Shown piece by piece: positions 42,002 through 52,166 of a stretch of 64,000 bases of DNA. Under the pieces are notes generated by a model. The model worked only from the letters and a program-made list of their open reading frames with translations, did no database searches and was not told where the DNA came from. This DNA is from Auricularia sp. M13 (Eukaryota; Basidiomycota; Agaricomycetes; Auriculariales; Auriculariaceae). Location: assembly GCA_037042915.1 (NCBI GenBank), contig CM073197.1, positions 3,410,001 to 3,474,000 of the forward strand, given 5' to 3'. Positions within the stretch are counted from its first letter, which is position 1. Each line of letters begins with the position of its first letter. The translations under genes and the position numbers were made by a program.

Positions 42002-42902
42002 TTAAGGAAGCAGGGGCGCATTATCAAGGACACAGACGTTAGCTAAAGCCAGGTTACAGTATGGCTGCTCGCCCTCGGCGTGGATGCGCGCGAAATACAC
42101 CTCAAGTAACACTAAATCTCCGTCGTGAAGCTGCGTTCTTCGCATTTCGGACCGCGGCGCCTGTAGCCCGCGACGTCCATCTAGCACTCGTCCTACGTCC
42201 GCCGCGACTGTGGACTGCAAGGCGATTAGAATAATTGCGACCTGGATGCAATACGTACCACGTCGTAGGAGCCATCCGTATCAGCCGTCATGGTGTCTGT
42301 AAAGCGCGGTTCTAAGACGACATGAGCGAAGCATTTGCCGTGAAAAGCGCCTAACAGACTCTTGCGATTACGCGCGAAGCGGTCGAACAATGCGTTGGTG
42401 ATGTCGAGAGCCCGACGGTCCAAAGGCCGAATGGTGACGGAAGACGCGCTGCAGCGGTCGTCGGGCGGTCGCGTGAAGCTTTGCACCACGCCGGTGACCC
42501 AGATGTACATGGGCATGCGCACTTCGTAAGCGCCCATCCGTTTTGGCAGGGACAACACTGCGACGTAGCGCTGGCGATAGATCATGTTCATCCAGCGTAT
42601 GACCGCAGGCAGGCACGTCATTGAATAAGTGCGCGTTTCCTTATCCGCAAAAGTGGACATGCGTTCGATACGACTACAGTCGTCAGCATAAGTCGCTAGC
42701 GCACAGAGCTGACGGCGCACTCGTTCAGGATGGGGTTGCGAACCACCCACATCTTCTTGGCAGGTTCACCGGCTTCTTCCAGGTAGCCGATAGCAAGCGT
42801 CGAGCCCGGGAGTGAGGTAGGAGGGAAGGCAGCGTGGAGCATGTTACGAGATGGAATGGGATTGAAGATGTCGGCCGTAAGAGTCAGTAGCGGCGAGAAC
42901 AT
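42002..42902 (-). CDS. Family A copy 1, OB-fold-like hypothetical protein
   Basis: Exons 42902-42721, 42673-42259 and 42214-42002 (introns 47 and 44 bases) give 269 residues. Family A layout: an N-terminal part ending WVVRNPILN, the intron-split box N-x-RIERMSTFAD-x-TYSMTCLP, a beta-rich middle with MPMYIWVTGVVQSF and ITNALFDRF, and a C-terminal exon with GDLVLLEVYFARI and ANVCVLDNAP. The alternating hydrophobic strands and the GDLVLLE ending suggest an OB-like beta barrel; this is inference from pattern. Four more copies follow in this window with the same phase-2 first intron. A heat-shock-element-like array lies at 43043-43065, about 140 bases upstream. Confidence 0.75.
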
Positions 42903-43042
42903 GGGGGTCAGAGACAAGAGGGATGCCCGCGGGACCGCAATATAATTCGCGGATGTATATTCTTATTTGACGTTCCCGCAGGGACGCGCTGTGGCGACTT
43001 TGCTAATAATGACGGAATCTGTCGCGCACGAGGATAATGTGC

Positions 43043-43065
43043 TGGAACTTTCTGGAGTTCTGGAA
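43043..43065. promoter_or_regulatory. Heat-shock-element-like array upstream of family A copy 1
   Basis: GGAAC-TTTCT and GTTCT-GGAAC pentamer pairs, offset by three bases. Both pairs fit the nGAAn/nTTCn heat-shock factor half-sites. Confidence 0.5.
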
Positions 43066-43259
43066 CTATCCCTTGTCGGGTCGAGGGATCTCGCATTTAA
43101 CCGGTGTGGGGATTCATCGGCAAGACAGTATGTTGTTTTCTATCAAGAAGGATTGTCTACATTACGGTATAACGAATATCAGAGAACGCGCACGGCGCTA
43201 CATGCTAGCAAGGCGACATCAAGCTTCCGGAGAAAGACCAGCAGGCGCGGTATCCGCAT

Positions 43260-44870
43260 TCACGGCGCTGGCCTCTTCGCAGTCCTCTGGGACAGCAGGC
43301 CAATATTTTCGGCATTCCTCCTGCAACTCTTCGATGAGGCGGAGGTTGTTTTTCTCCTCTTCTCCACCCGAAGTACGTGGCGTTGAAGCTTAACGAGCTC
43401 GTCGACCAGGACCTTGTTGCCGTCGCCGAGGACGCGCAGCAGCTGCGGAGCACTGACGTATCCGGTCGCACTGTGTACTTGGCGTATGGACCGCGATGTA
43501 GCTGTGGTGGACTGCTTGCCAGGACCACCGGCGGGTTTCGTCGCGCGTTCGGTCGTAACACGGCGATCGGCGTGCGCAACGTCCGTCTACAACGCGAATG
43601 AGCAAATTCTAGAACGAGAGAAAATCACCGTTATATCATACCTCGTCCTCGTCAGAAACATCGTCCGCGAGCTGATCGACCTCGTCAGAATCATCGTCCG
43701 CGAGCTGGTCGACCGATTCGTCGTCGCCCGAGAGGACATACTCATCGCTGTCGGCAGGCTCTACAGCGTCGTCGTCCTCGGCAACCTCCTGGATCCCAGT
43801 CTCCATGCCAGTCTCGACATTGCTCTCAGTTTCAGCCGCGGACAAGGTCTCGCCCGCGTCATCGTACTCGTCGTCCTCGTCGACGCTGATAAAGCACGGC
43901 CGGCCAGCAACCGCTCTGCGCTGGATCCAGCACCCGTGGCAGCACAATTCGTACGCAAAACGCAAGCAGGGTCGGGTCTTGTGCCTGGTGTCCTTCGGAT
44001 AATAACCGCACTTGCTGCATACGACTTGACCAGGGAAAGACCAGCAGCAATGACGCGCGTAGTAGTCGAACTTGATCGAACTCTTGATGGCGTCGAATAT
44101 ATCATGAAAGCATGGGGGAAGTTGCGCGATGTCCTGAAATACCTCCAGAAGCAGATGACCAAGGGCGAGCGCGATGTTCCAGAAAGGCGAGTCGTCATCC
44201 TTCAAGTCTACGTGTGTCAATGAGGGCGAGATCATGTCGCGCGTGTGCTCGGCCCAGTGATCGAACGAGTCGTCTTGCACCTGGGGGTCGTCGAGGCCTT
44301 GCAGCGTAGAGACGAGCAAGCGATGAGCAAGAAACGCAAAGATCATTAAGTCGAACAGCGCGGCCTCTGCAGCAGCGAGAGAATCGTCCGCGAGTAAATC
44401 TTCAGGAATAGGAGCGTAGGCAGCGAGTAGAAAGCAGCAGACGATGCCGCGGACGGCAGGCATGTAAGAGACCTGCAACCTATGTTAATCTAACGATCCT
44501 GTCGCATATGACCTGCGAAACTCACCAGATAATTGCAAGGAAACTTGATAGCGACGCACACGTCGGGGCGCCTGCCGACACACGCAAGGCAGTCGCGATT
44601 TGCGGAGAGCAATTCGTCGCGCCTGTCGTTGTTACAGCACACGAAGCAAGCAGGTAGCTGTTTAGGGAGCTCGAAGCTGAAGTCGGTGTTGTACGCGTAC
44701 AGCGCGACAGCCTGTGCGGCGGTCTTGGGCACGGGCTTGTGCTTCCGCCCAGATTTGGCGGCGACGGCAGCGGGCTTGAGCACGCGCTTGGACTTGCGTC
44801 GCGCGGTCTTAGGCTTGAGGGAGACGGCAACGGTCTTGAGCACGCGCTTGGACCTGCGTCGCGCGGTCAT
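43260..44870 (-). CDS. Cys-rich protein with basic repeats and acidic tail
   Basis: Exons 44870-44526, 44472-43642 and 43586-43260 give about 500 residues. The N-terminus holds two near copies of RRxSKRVLK (nuclear-localisation-like). A cysteine cluster follows (CFVCCNNDRRDE, CLACVGRRPDVC). Exon 2 has a hydrophobic segment (VRGIVCCFLLAAYAPI), a second cysteine cluster (VCSKCGYYPKDTRH, CCHGCWIQRR) and a strongly acidic stretch (SDEVDQLADDVSDEDE). The last exon carries LRVLGDGNKVLVDELVKL; a better-looking continuation (EEKNNLRLIEELQEECRKYW) lies one base out of frame, so the 3' end may be frameshifted. No family recognised; zinc binding is possible. Confidence 0.6.
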
Positions 44871-45474
44871 GGGAAGAGGGAGAAATGCGAAACTTTGAAG
44901 TTCGACACGCGACGAGCGTCGCACTATTTATGCCTACTAGCAACATATCACAGCATTCATTCAACGCTCAAAGGCTGAATACTGACGGGCGCCAGTGACA
45001 GCCAATCACGTCGTGCGCGCGGGATAGCATCGGGAGCGCATTCGCACCAGCTATTCGGCGCACGCAACTTTCCATACACATGTGTATCCGCGTCGTACCG
45101 AGAAGTCGGCGTCGTTTCTGCGCAGAATACTCAGTTGGATCTGGAAAGTTCGATGAATACGAACAACAGCCTCTCGCTGTTTCATACCTCTCGCTAGGGC
45201 GCACCTAAGAAGCGGCGCACCTTCCGTATAGAACAGACACCTGCGCTGGAACTTTCGATGAATACGGACAGCATTCTGGCGGCAGGACACCCTTCATATC
45301 GCGTCACGTGCAGCGACAAAGGCCGAGCGCTTATTTTTCAACTGTGAGGTTGCTCGTGCAAGACTTGATTTACCACGCGTGACGTCACGTACTACGAAGA
45401 AGGATAGTAACATTCAAGTACCAGAAAAAAAAACTGAACGGGCACCGTAGAGCATACAAGGACTAGCTAAACAT
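44871..45474. other. 604-base spacer with promoter repeats
   Basis: Upstream of the Cys-rich gene and downstream of the Helitron-N-like gene. Two copies of a GGAAnnTTCGATGAATACG word at 45143 and 45248 (105 bases apart) sit in an imperfect tandem duplication of about 105 bases. No gene supported; the 79-codon minus-strand frame across it simply reads the repeat. Confidence 0.6.
45143..45262. promoter_or_regulatory. Tandem promoter repeat with heat-shock-like half-sites
   Basis: GGAAAGTTCGATGAA at 45143-45157 and GGAACTTTCGATGAA at 45248-45262, each two abutting nGAAn/nTTCn units plus a third GAA shifted by one base. They lie 270-390 bases upstream of the Cys-rich gene's ATG at 44870. Confidence 0.5.
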
Positions 45475-45870
45475 TCAGTCCGAGCGCGCGCAATGAAATT
45501 CTCCTCTGTACAAACCATTGGCGAGAGACAAGGCCGGAGTGCGAAGCTGCCGAATAGCGGACCAACACGACATGCAACGCGCGTACGCGGGGCGACCATT
45601 ATGAAGGTCGACGCCGCGTGGATCGAGAACAGCATCGCCCAGCTCAATATATGGGGGAGCGAGAACGAGGTCGTTGAGGTACAACGACGGGTCTACCAGA
45701 ACGCGGCGTTGATCGTCAGTCAGTACGCGAATGCTCGCGTTGACCGCGTACGACGAGCAGACCGCGCAAATTTCCACGACGACCGACGCAACAGCGGCTT
45801 TGTAGCGGCGTAAAAGAGCAGAGTGGTCCATTGTATACGAGTCCGGCATCATGCCCGCGTCCAGAAGCAC
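45475..45870 (-). CDS. Truncated gene resembling the N-terminal domain of fungal Helitron proteins
   Basis: Open frame of 131 codons whose first codon here is GTG at 45870; the first ATG is at 45852 and an upstream exon is possible. It contains CAVCSSYAVNA, then PPYIELGDAVLDPRGVDL, CMSCWSAIRQ and TPALSLANGLYRGEF. The C..C / C..CW / P-x-LSLANGLY-x-G pattern is the signature I associate with the region found N-terminal to the Rep domain in basidiomycete Helitron proteins (DUF6570-like). It stops right after the G-x-F, where family members normally continue for several hundred residues. It is therefore a fragment or a domain reused alone. A heat-shock-like array lies at 46049-46067. Confidence 0.55.
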   Translation of the reverse strand: MLLDAGMMPDSYTMDHSALLRRYKAAVASVVVEICAVCSSYAVNASIRVLTDDQRRVLVDPSLYLNDLVLAPPYIELGDAVLDPRGVDLHNGRPAYARCMSCWSAIRQLRTPALSLANGLYRGEFHCARSD

Positions 45871-46048
45871 CAGTGATACTGCGCGTCGGCGTTATATGCG
45901 GTGAGTTCACACAGCGAAGTGTGCAGACGCACGTCGTTGCGCGAAGCGAACTGCGGGATGCCGCGACAGAAGTTGGCAGAGGTATGGTCGAGGGCCGGCC
46001 GCGCAGTGTCGGTGGCGTGGCTTAAGTGGAAGAGGGATGGAAACATCC

Positions 46049-46067
46049 GGAAAGTTCTGGAACGCTC
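46049..46067. promoter_or_regulatory. Heat-shock-element-like array
   Basis: Three perfect abutting pentamers (GGAAA, GTTCT, GGAAC) plus a near match GCTCG. It is about 180 bases upstream of the Helitron-N-like gene on the minus strand. Confidence 0.6.
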
Positions 46068-46263
46068 GCGCAAAATGTCAGCGGAATCTTTAGCAGCTCT
46101 GAATTACATAAGCATAGGCCATGGGTTTACAAGCGAAGAACAGCGAACAACTCTAACATATAAAAAACCACTGCGACGTGAACATCTTCCTCGTCGATGC
46201 ATGCTGCGAGAAAAGGTGTTACGTGTTTGTACATATATGCACGAAAATCGCTAAGCCACGTAC

Positions 46264-47146
46264 CTAGTGCGACGTCCACCTCCGTAGCGTACGCGAACGA
46301 AGGAGTTTGCAGACCTGGGAGTCGTCATAGCTCAGTGCGTGGATGTGATGGTCCAGAATGGGCTTGTAATCGTTGAGGATGTTCTTCCAGACGCGAAGCA
46401 TTCGTCCTTCGTCTCGTCTTCCAGGACGTGGAGAGCAGCGATGACGCCGAGGGAAAACACGTAGTACGTGACAACTGCCACGGCCGTCGAGTCGTAGTTT
46501 GCAAGCGGCTGACCCAGGCGACGTTCGAGCGTATCGAGTTTAGCGCGCGTGGGGAACGTCCGCGGTTGCATCGTACCCATAGCGTCTCCAAGGACGTACG
46601 CGAGGTTGCTGTATACCTCGAGGTGAAGATATGTTCTTATCTGCATCAGCATCCGAGAAGACATGCGGGTCTGCGTACATACCGGGCTATGACGACGCCG
46701 TAAAGGCATCGATCACCCGCACTGTCTCGCGCACAGCACAAGTTGGATAAGATCGACGTTATGGGATAGTCATTCAAATAGGCCAGATGGCTGTCGAGGA
46801 CGTCGCACAAGCCGCGGACGAACGGACGCGTACGAGGGAGCGCAAGCGCCTCGACGTCCAGCAACTGTAGAAAGTCTTCGCAGACCCAGAATTCGTGTTC
46901 GATGTGCTTATAAGACTTCCAAGTCTGTCGCAGAGTGTTAACCAGCGATGATTGTACCGGAAATTGCGCGTACGTTCTCAGAATAAGACGTTTGTGCCGG
47001 GCGAAGAACGTAGCGGTCGACAACCGCTCCAGGAGCGTCGGCGGATATCTGCTCGCGAGGCATGCCACGGGGGCGAGAATTAGAGCGCCCAGTAGAGAGC
47101 CGGGAGCCACGCAGATTAAATACTGTGCGTTCCGGGCGGAGCACAC
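46264..47146 (-). CDS. Unknown protein, spliced, 3' end possibly frameshifted
   Basis: An exon open to 47146 (GTG; a splice acceptor at about 47118 is an alternative beginning) reads through GSLLGALILAPVACLASRYP, WKSYKHIEHEFWVCEDFLQL and GLCDVLDSHLAYLNDYPITS to CLYGVVIAR. A 46-ish-base intron near 46690-46650 leads to TYLHLEVYSNLAYVLGDAM and YDSTAVAVVTYYVFSLGVIA. The clear continuation VWKNILNDYKPILDHHIHAL…RRWTSH ends at 46264 but is one base out of frame, so either a small intron was missed or the copy is damaged. Helix-rich, mildly hydrophobic, no known domain. Confidence 0.5.
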
Positions 47147-47173
47147 GCGTCAAAGCTTAGTTGACGCGTGTGC
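47141..47173. repeat. Perfect 13-base hairpin with two MluI-box (ACGCGT) arms
   Basis: GCACACGCGTCAA and its reverse complement are separated by AGCTTAG. ACGCGT is the core of MCB cell-cycle elements bound by MBF in fungi. It lies at the 5' edge of the unknown gene ending at 46264, and about 60 bases beyond the 3' end of family A copy 2. Confidence 0.8.
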
Positions 47174-47235
47174 TGGCGACAGAGAATCGGACAGTCTTTG
47201 CGGTAATAGAGGCCACGTGTCTTTCGAAGTGTAGT

Positions 47236-48185
47236 TCAACGTACAGCGCTATCCAGCAGGCATATGGATTTCAAATGGAAATACGGGTCCCAACGGGGAG
47301 CACCGTTCCCGTCGTTCGATGAATGACAGGAGGTCAACACAAAATCCGCTTCAACGAGAACAAGGTCACCATCGCCGACGGCAGCACGTTCCATATCGAA
47401 GCGCGGCGATGTGATGCGGTCGCGAGCGTCACATATTACGACCTGGACAATCTGAGTTCGATTGCTCACGAACGGCGATAAAAATAGATAAAAACTTACC
47501 CGGTCGTGACATGCTGAAGACCCAAAAACGTCATGAGGTTTGAAGGTGAGAGGCAGCGCTTCTCGCCGTATGGTATCTGCGGATAATGAGCATGCGAAGG
47601 TAACATACGTTCCGCTATCTCACGCACCAATACAACCATTCCCATAGCGGCGCAGAAGCGCGCATGCTACGCCATATGATTCGTCGTCCAGCAGATCGAT
47701 ACGCAAATCGCAGCGCGCATCGCGAGAGGGATCGCCGGAGTCGCAACGGATGTCGTATACTCGTCCGATCAGCCACACCGTTATAGGCATGGGGATGGTA
47801 TAGAATGGCGAGACCATGCGAGGATAGGCAAGAACGCGGCTCTGGGCCGGCTGCGAAGAGCGGACCGACACGAATTGTGCCCCGCACGGAAGGTTCGTGA
47901 TGGAGAACGTATTGGTACGGTAGTCGGTGAGAGCATGCATGCGCAGAATGCGTCTAAGCACTGTTAGTGCCCGTGTCCAGCAGGAGCGCTGTCGACTCAC
48001 TTGTTGAGAATATCATCGCTGACCCAGTCCTTATCCATGGGCTCGTCGGCGTCGGGGAAAAGCTGTTTCACGACGGAACGAGCCTTGCTTGTTGACGGCG
48101 GGTAAGCCACAGCGAGCGCAGTCGGAGGCGCATCGACCGTCAACGAAAGGACATTGATAACCGAGGAAGGAACTGTGTGGGCCAT
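47236..48185 (-). CDS. Family A copy 2, OB-fold-like hypothetical protein
   Basis: Exons 48185-48001, 47953-47628, 47576-47500 and 47442-47236 (introns 47, 51 and 57 bases) give 264 residues. The family boxes are DKDWVSDDILNKRILRMHAL, TNTFSITNLPCG, PITVWLIGRVYDI, a short variable exon (IRREALPLTFKPHDVFGSS) and GDLVLVEADFVLT…YFHLKSICLLDSAV. The start ATG at 48185 lies 63 bases from a five-unit heat-shock element. Compared with copy 1 it has one more intron, shared with copies 4 and 5, so copy 1 probably lost it. Confidence 0.78.
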
Positions 48186-48247
48186 TGGGAAAAGTCTTGA
48201 AAGCAAGCCGCGCTGCGAATGCGACCTTTAACGTACCAGTACCATGG

Positions 48248-48272
48248 AGAATATTCTGGAACATTCGCGAAT
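48248..48272. promoter_or_regulatory. Five-unit perfect heat-shock element
   Basis: Five abutting pentamers alternate nGAAn and nTTCn without mismatch or gap (AGAAT, ATTCT, GGAAC, ATTCG, CGAAT). This is a canonical high-affinity HSF1 site, 63 bases upstream of the family A copy 2 ATG on the minus strand. Confidence 0.8.
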
Positions 48273-48315
48273 GAACGTCACACCGGCAAATACCGGTCAA
48301 CATAATATGAGATTA

Positions 48316-49301
48316 CTAATCGCTGGTTACATCGGTTGCGCGGTGGAGAAGACACATAGAACGCAGGTTATAATATGCTTCTTCGTGGTCAGGCGAGTCG
48401 GACTTCCGGAAACGAGTCAGCCAAGCTTCCGCTAAGATGAGGTCGCCGCAACGAAGGCTGGAAAGAGGCAGCGCCATCATGGTGTCGCCATGGAGACGCC
48501 AGCGCACGAGTGCCGTCCCAGAAACCGTTCGCGGAAGACTGAGAGAAAGTTAAACCGTGAACTGACCTCGTCAGCTTCAGCGCACCTCTTCTCCGTTCTG
48601 CGGCAGTTCGTAGCTGTGCATAAACATGACGTCGGGGGCATAATGGGGACACTCTCTGTGTACGAAAAGATCAGTCGTGTAACACGCGGTACCACTAAAC
48701 GAGGCGCACCGAACATGTAGTGACCTCCAAAATTGACTTGAAGGCCGTGTGCTAGCTCCTGCGCTCGAGGGTCGAGGGTCTTCACGTGCACGAAATAGTT
48801 CTTCGGTATGGAACCGTCTTCGTCTTGGAAACGGACCCGAGTAACGTGGCCGACCATCCAGAGCGTAACGGGTGCTTGCAAGCGCGAGGCTGGCATCGGG
48901 TAAGACAAGATGTTGACCTTCCATTCCGACTTGTCCGCGGGCACGCGCATAGGCATGAGCAGGACGCTAGACGGCACGCAAGTGATAGAGTACGTGAGAG
49001 TGTCGTCGTCGGATTGTCGGTGCATGAGATGAATCCGACTTCGCGTCATAGCAATGCGTAAGTGCCCGCGCGCATAAGATATACTCGAGGCGCACCGATT
49101 TAATTCTGGGTTTCCCTTAACCCATTCGATAGGCTGGGGCTCCGACGCCTCGGGAAGAATTATGCTCATCACGTCCTCGAGAATTGGACGCTTGACCGGG
49201 AAGGCGAAGTAGCGGAACGATTCCTCGGTATCGATATCGAACGCGCGGCGCGAGTCCAGGACACTGTGCAATACGTGAACGCGCGGTACCTCACGGGGCA
49301 T
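48316..49301 (-). CDS. Family A copy 3, probably frameshifted
   Basis: Exons 49301-49096 and 49038-48725 are clear: VKGNPELN, RIHLMHRQSDDDTLTYSITC, APVTLWMVGHVTRV, KTLDPRAQELAHGLQ. The short third exon around 48655-48580 (CPHYAPDVMFMHSYELPQNG) and the last exon (CGDLILAEAWLTRF, YYNLRSMCLLH) are recognisable, but FWDGTRALASPWRH at the start of the last exon is one base out of frame with the GDLILAE part near 48480. Either a sequencing error or early decay. A TATA-like CTATATGAA lies about 50 bases upstream of the start. Confidence 0.6.
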
Positions 49302-49618
49302 GAAGTTCGAGTGCGGTTGTGAAGACCCGCTAGTTTTAACTCACATCGGTCAGAGCCTATATGAATGCGGAATGACAAGGATACTGATTCCAACGCGTTA
49401 CCGAGTCAGAACCTGCGCATAGACGTACCAACGAGGTTGGATTTGGTCAATACTAATATACAGCTAGAAGTACAGTACGGCTACAACGGCGAAAGTCATG
49501 TGCGGCATCAAGAGCTGAGCCGGCGGTCCGTGACAAAGATACTAGTACAGAGAGTCAAAGAGCCGGTTCATAACGTTCGAAGGAAAGAGACCAGTATCGA
49601 GTGACAGGCCGGAACGAC

Positions 49619-51312
49619 TCACAGTGCCCAGTTACCAACGGGGACCGCGGCGGCGGGGTCGGCTTCAACGGGCGTGTCGTCCAGCATGCAGATGGACTTG
49701 AGAGAGAAGTAAGCGGCCCAGTTCTCGTGCCGCTTCTTGTTCTTGTTCGGCGAGGTGGATTCGGAAGACTTGTCCGTGACGCGGTATCTGGCAAGGCTGA
49801 CTTCAAGGAGCACGAGGTCGCCTTTCTTCAAGTCCGCCGCCGACATAGGTTCCATCTGTTCGCGCGGCGATTTCAGGGCCTTGCGAGCATCCCAAATAGC
49901 ATCAAAGCTGTCAATCTGCGGAAACACAACGGTCAGCTGTGGTACCGAGAGGTGTACGAAGTAGTCACTCGGTCTGAGTACTCACCAGGGACTTTGACGT
50001 TCATCCAGCGCGATGCGCGAATATCATCGTAGCGCTCGACGCCTACGAAACGATAAGCAGCGCGCGATTTACACGCCAACAAACGTACTAGCGGCATCCG
50101 TCGTGTGGCGGCGAAGCAAGGTCGTCGCCGCGTGGAACGAACGGGAGTTCAAGGGCCGGATGTTGACGGAGACGCTCTTGGGAAGATTGCCGAGATTGTC
50201 ACGAAGGTAGACGCGCGAAAGACGTCCGACGATCCAGATGGAAACGGGAGCCATATTCTGCGGGCGATTCTTCAAGGGACGACCGAGAACGTGGACGCGG
50301 TCGCGGACGGGGTCGTCGGTGACGATGATGCGAGCGTCGGCCGGAACGCGTAGGATGGAATAAGTCAGCTCGTCGTCGTTCGCGAAGTCGTGCATGCGGT
50401 CGATGCGCCTACGCGAGGAAAAGGTCAGAAGGCGAGTAAGCAGCGCGCTAGTTACATACGCATTAAGTCGAGGGCGACCTTGAACCCATTGCTGCTTGAT
50501 CATCGCCTCTTCCTTGGAAAGCGTCAAGATAATGTCATGTCTTCGCGCGACATACGAAGACACACCTTCTTAACAACCGGCTCGGGTGATTTCGCGTCCT
50601 TTGACTGCGTCAATACGAGTGTGCCGGGCTACAGGCGAAAACGCACCTTCTTAACAACGGGGTCAGGTGCTTTCACCTTGACGGGCGCCTTGACGGTATC
50701 CTCACGCGACAGCGCAGGCTCGACCTGTTCCTTTGCTTCGACTGGATCGACAACCGCTTGTTCAACCGACGTAACGACGGCAACATCGTCGGCGCGTTCC
50801 TATACTTATACATTAGGGCGACGAACACGCGCTACCACGGCTTTTGCACGCGCAACGCACCTGTGATGGCTCCTCGGCCGTGGTATCGATATTATTGGAG
50901 GGCAAGACGTCCTGCTGACGCGAAGAGCATCCGTGAGCCCGACGCCTTCAACACAGATAACAGACGAACCTTGGCACGCGCGCGCAAGGAGTAAGCAGAA
51001 TGAACTGATTCGCCGTCGTCCTCAATAGCACCGTCTTCGTCTTCATTGGCGTCTTCTTCGCCGTCTTCCTCGTCGTCGAGTACATCATCGTCTTCCTCTG
51101 CTTCACTATCGTGGAATCAGCTCATATTCAAGTCGGCAGATGAAAAGTAGACCTACTCGTCTATGAACTGCGACGCAACGTGATGGCGGTCGTTGCGCTT
51201 CCTACAAAAGCACACGCGAGTAAGATTTATGCCAGCCAACGCGTAGCTACGGGACTGACCGGGATTTCTTGGGAGAAGTCGCACCGGGCGGTGGGCGAGA
51301 GCGTTTGGGCAT
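49619..51312 (-). CDS. Family A copy 4 with acidic, Spt5-like N-terminal extension
   Basis: Ten exons close in phase (51312-51260, 51201-51157, 51105-50970, 50914-50861, 50799-50647, 50604-50566, 50512-50460, 50408-50089, 50042-49982, 49907-49619) for 400 residues. The N-terminus is MPKRSRPPPGATSPKKSRKR, then FIDDEAEEDDDVLDD and a run of acidic residues. This layout recalls the N-terminus of elongation factor Spt5, though no NGN or KOW domain follows. Two successive exons end KAPDPVVKK and KSPEPVVKK, an exon duplication. The rest is family A: WVQGRPRLNARIDRMHDFAN, APVSIWIVGRLSRV, FDAIWDARKALKSPREQM, KKGDLVLLEVSLARY, YFSLKSICMLD. The extension is absent from the other four copies. Confidence 0.75.
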
Positions 51313-51764
51313 TGCTGTAGGACCCTTGCGACGAAAATGCAGTGATTTTTAATCGGCCTTTATTGCGAGACGCAGGAGTCGTCCAGAATGCGCCGGAAAC
51401 GCGTAGAACGACGTCGAAGGATTTCGATCGCTCCACTGCGCCAGGAATGTTGTGGAATATTCGAGACGGCCACAAGAAAGTGCGCGACGGTTGGCAGAGG
51501 CTCATAACGCAAGTTGTACGAGGAATCGCGCAAGACGGAAAGTCAGAGAACACTGCCGAATAATCTGGAAAATCCGACCGTAGCAGAGACCATCCGCTGT
51601 CGATGGTCGCAATGCCATTGTATTGCGATAGCGACAGAAGTTTAGTCGTCGTGACGGTTGGAGTCCATCAAGGACATGCGAAAATGTCGATGTGAATGAC
51701 ATGAATAACAGCGCGAGAGCCATATGAACTGCCAGTGCGATGGAAGGCGGTGGGAGAACGACAC

Positions 51765-51784
51765 GGAATATTCTCGAAGATTCC
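51765..51784. promoter_or_regulatory. Four-unit perfect heat-shock element
   Basis: Four abutting pentamers, GGAAT, ATTCT, CGAAG and ATTCC, without mismatch. It lies between two divergent genes, 453 bases upstream of one ATG and about 380 upstream of the other. Confidence 0.75.
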
Positions 51785-52117
51785 GCGCAAATTCAACGAC
51801 TCGGACCACACGACGTCTCGGTGCGCAGGGTGGCGATATGGGTGGTGGGCCTCGGCAACGTCGCGGACGCGAGTAGAGTGTCCGAAGATGTCCTATAAGC
51901 CTTAATGCAAGGGAGGATCTCGATAGCATCTAGTCGAAGTCCAATAAAGACGAACATTGTAGAGCAAAGGAGCATAGTCGTGGGACATGGTACAAAGAAG
52001 CGGAGCCATAATGATTATCTGCCGGTCGGGACCGGCGAGTAGACGACGCTTTTGTGACGCGTCGCCATCGCCGCCAGCTGGAGCGCCACCTTATGACAGG
52101 AAGCAGGGGCCTCGCAG

Positions 52118-52125
52118 TATAAAAG
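52118..52125 (+). promoter_or_regulatory. TATA box
   Basis: TATAAAAG, 42 bases before the ATG at 52167. Spacing is right for a fungal core promoter with a short leader. Confidence 0.6.
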
Positions 52126-52166
52126 CCAGCCAAAATGCGACGCACCGGGTCTCTTGCGCAATCGAA

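Larger units (their letters stand above)
51313..52166. other. 854-base divergent promoter region
   Basis: Between the diverging starts of family A copy 4 (minus) and the next plus-strand gene. It contains heat-shock-like sites near 51454-51463, 51558-51576 (imperfect) and a four-unit site at 51765-51784, and a TATAAAAG box at 52118-52125. No coding frame supported. Confidence 0.6.

Noticed and set aside
43606-43615. A further heat-shock-like pair (ATTCT-AGAAC)
   Set aside because: It lies inside an intron of the Cys-rich gene and has only two units, so it is likely chance.
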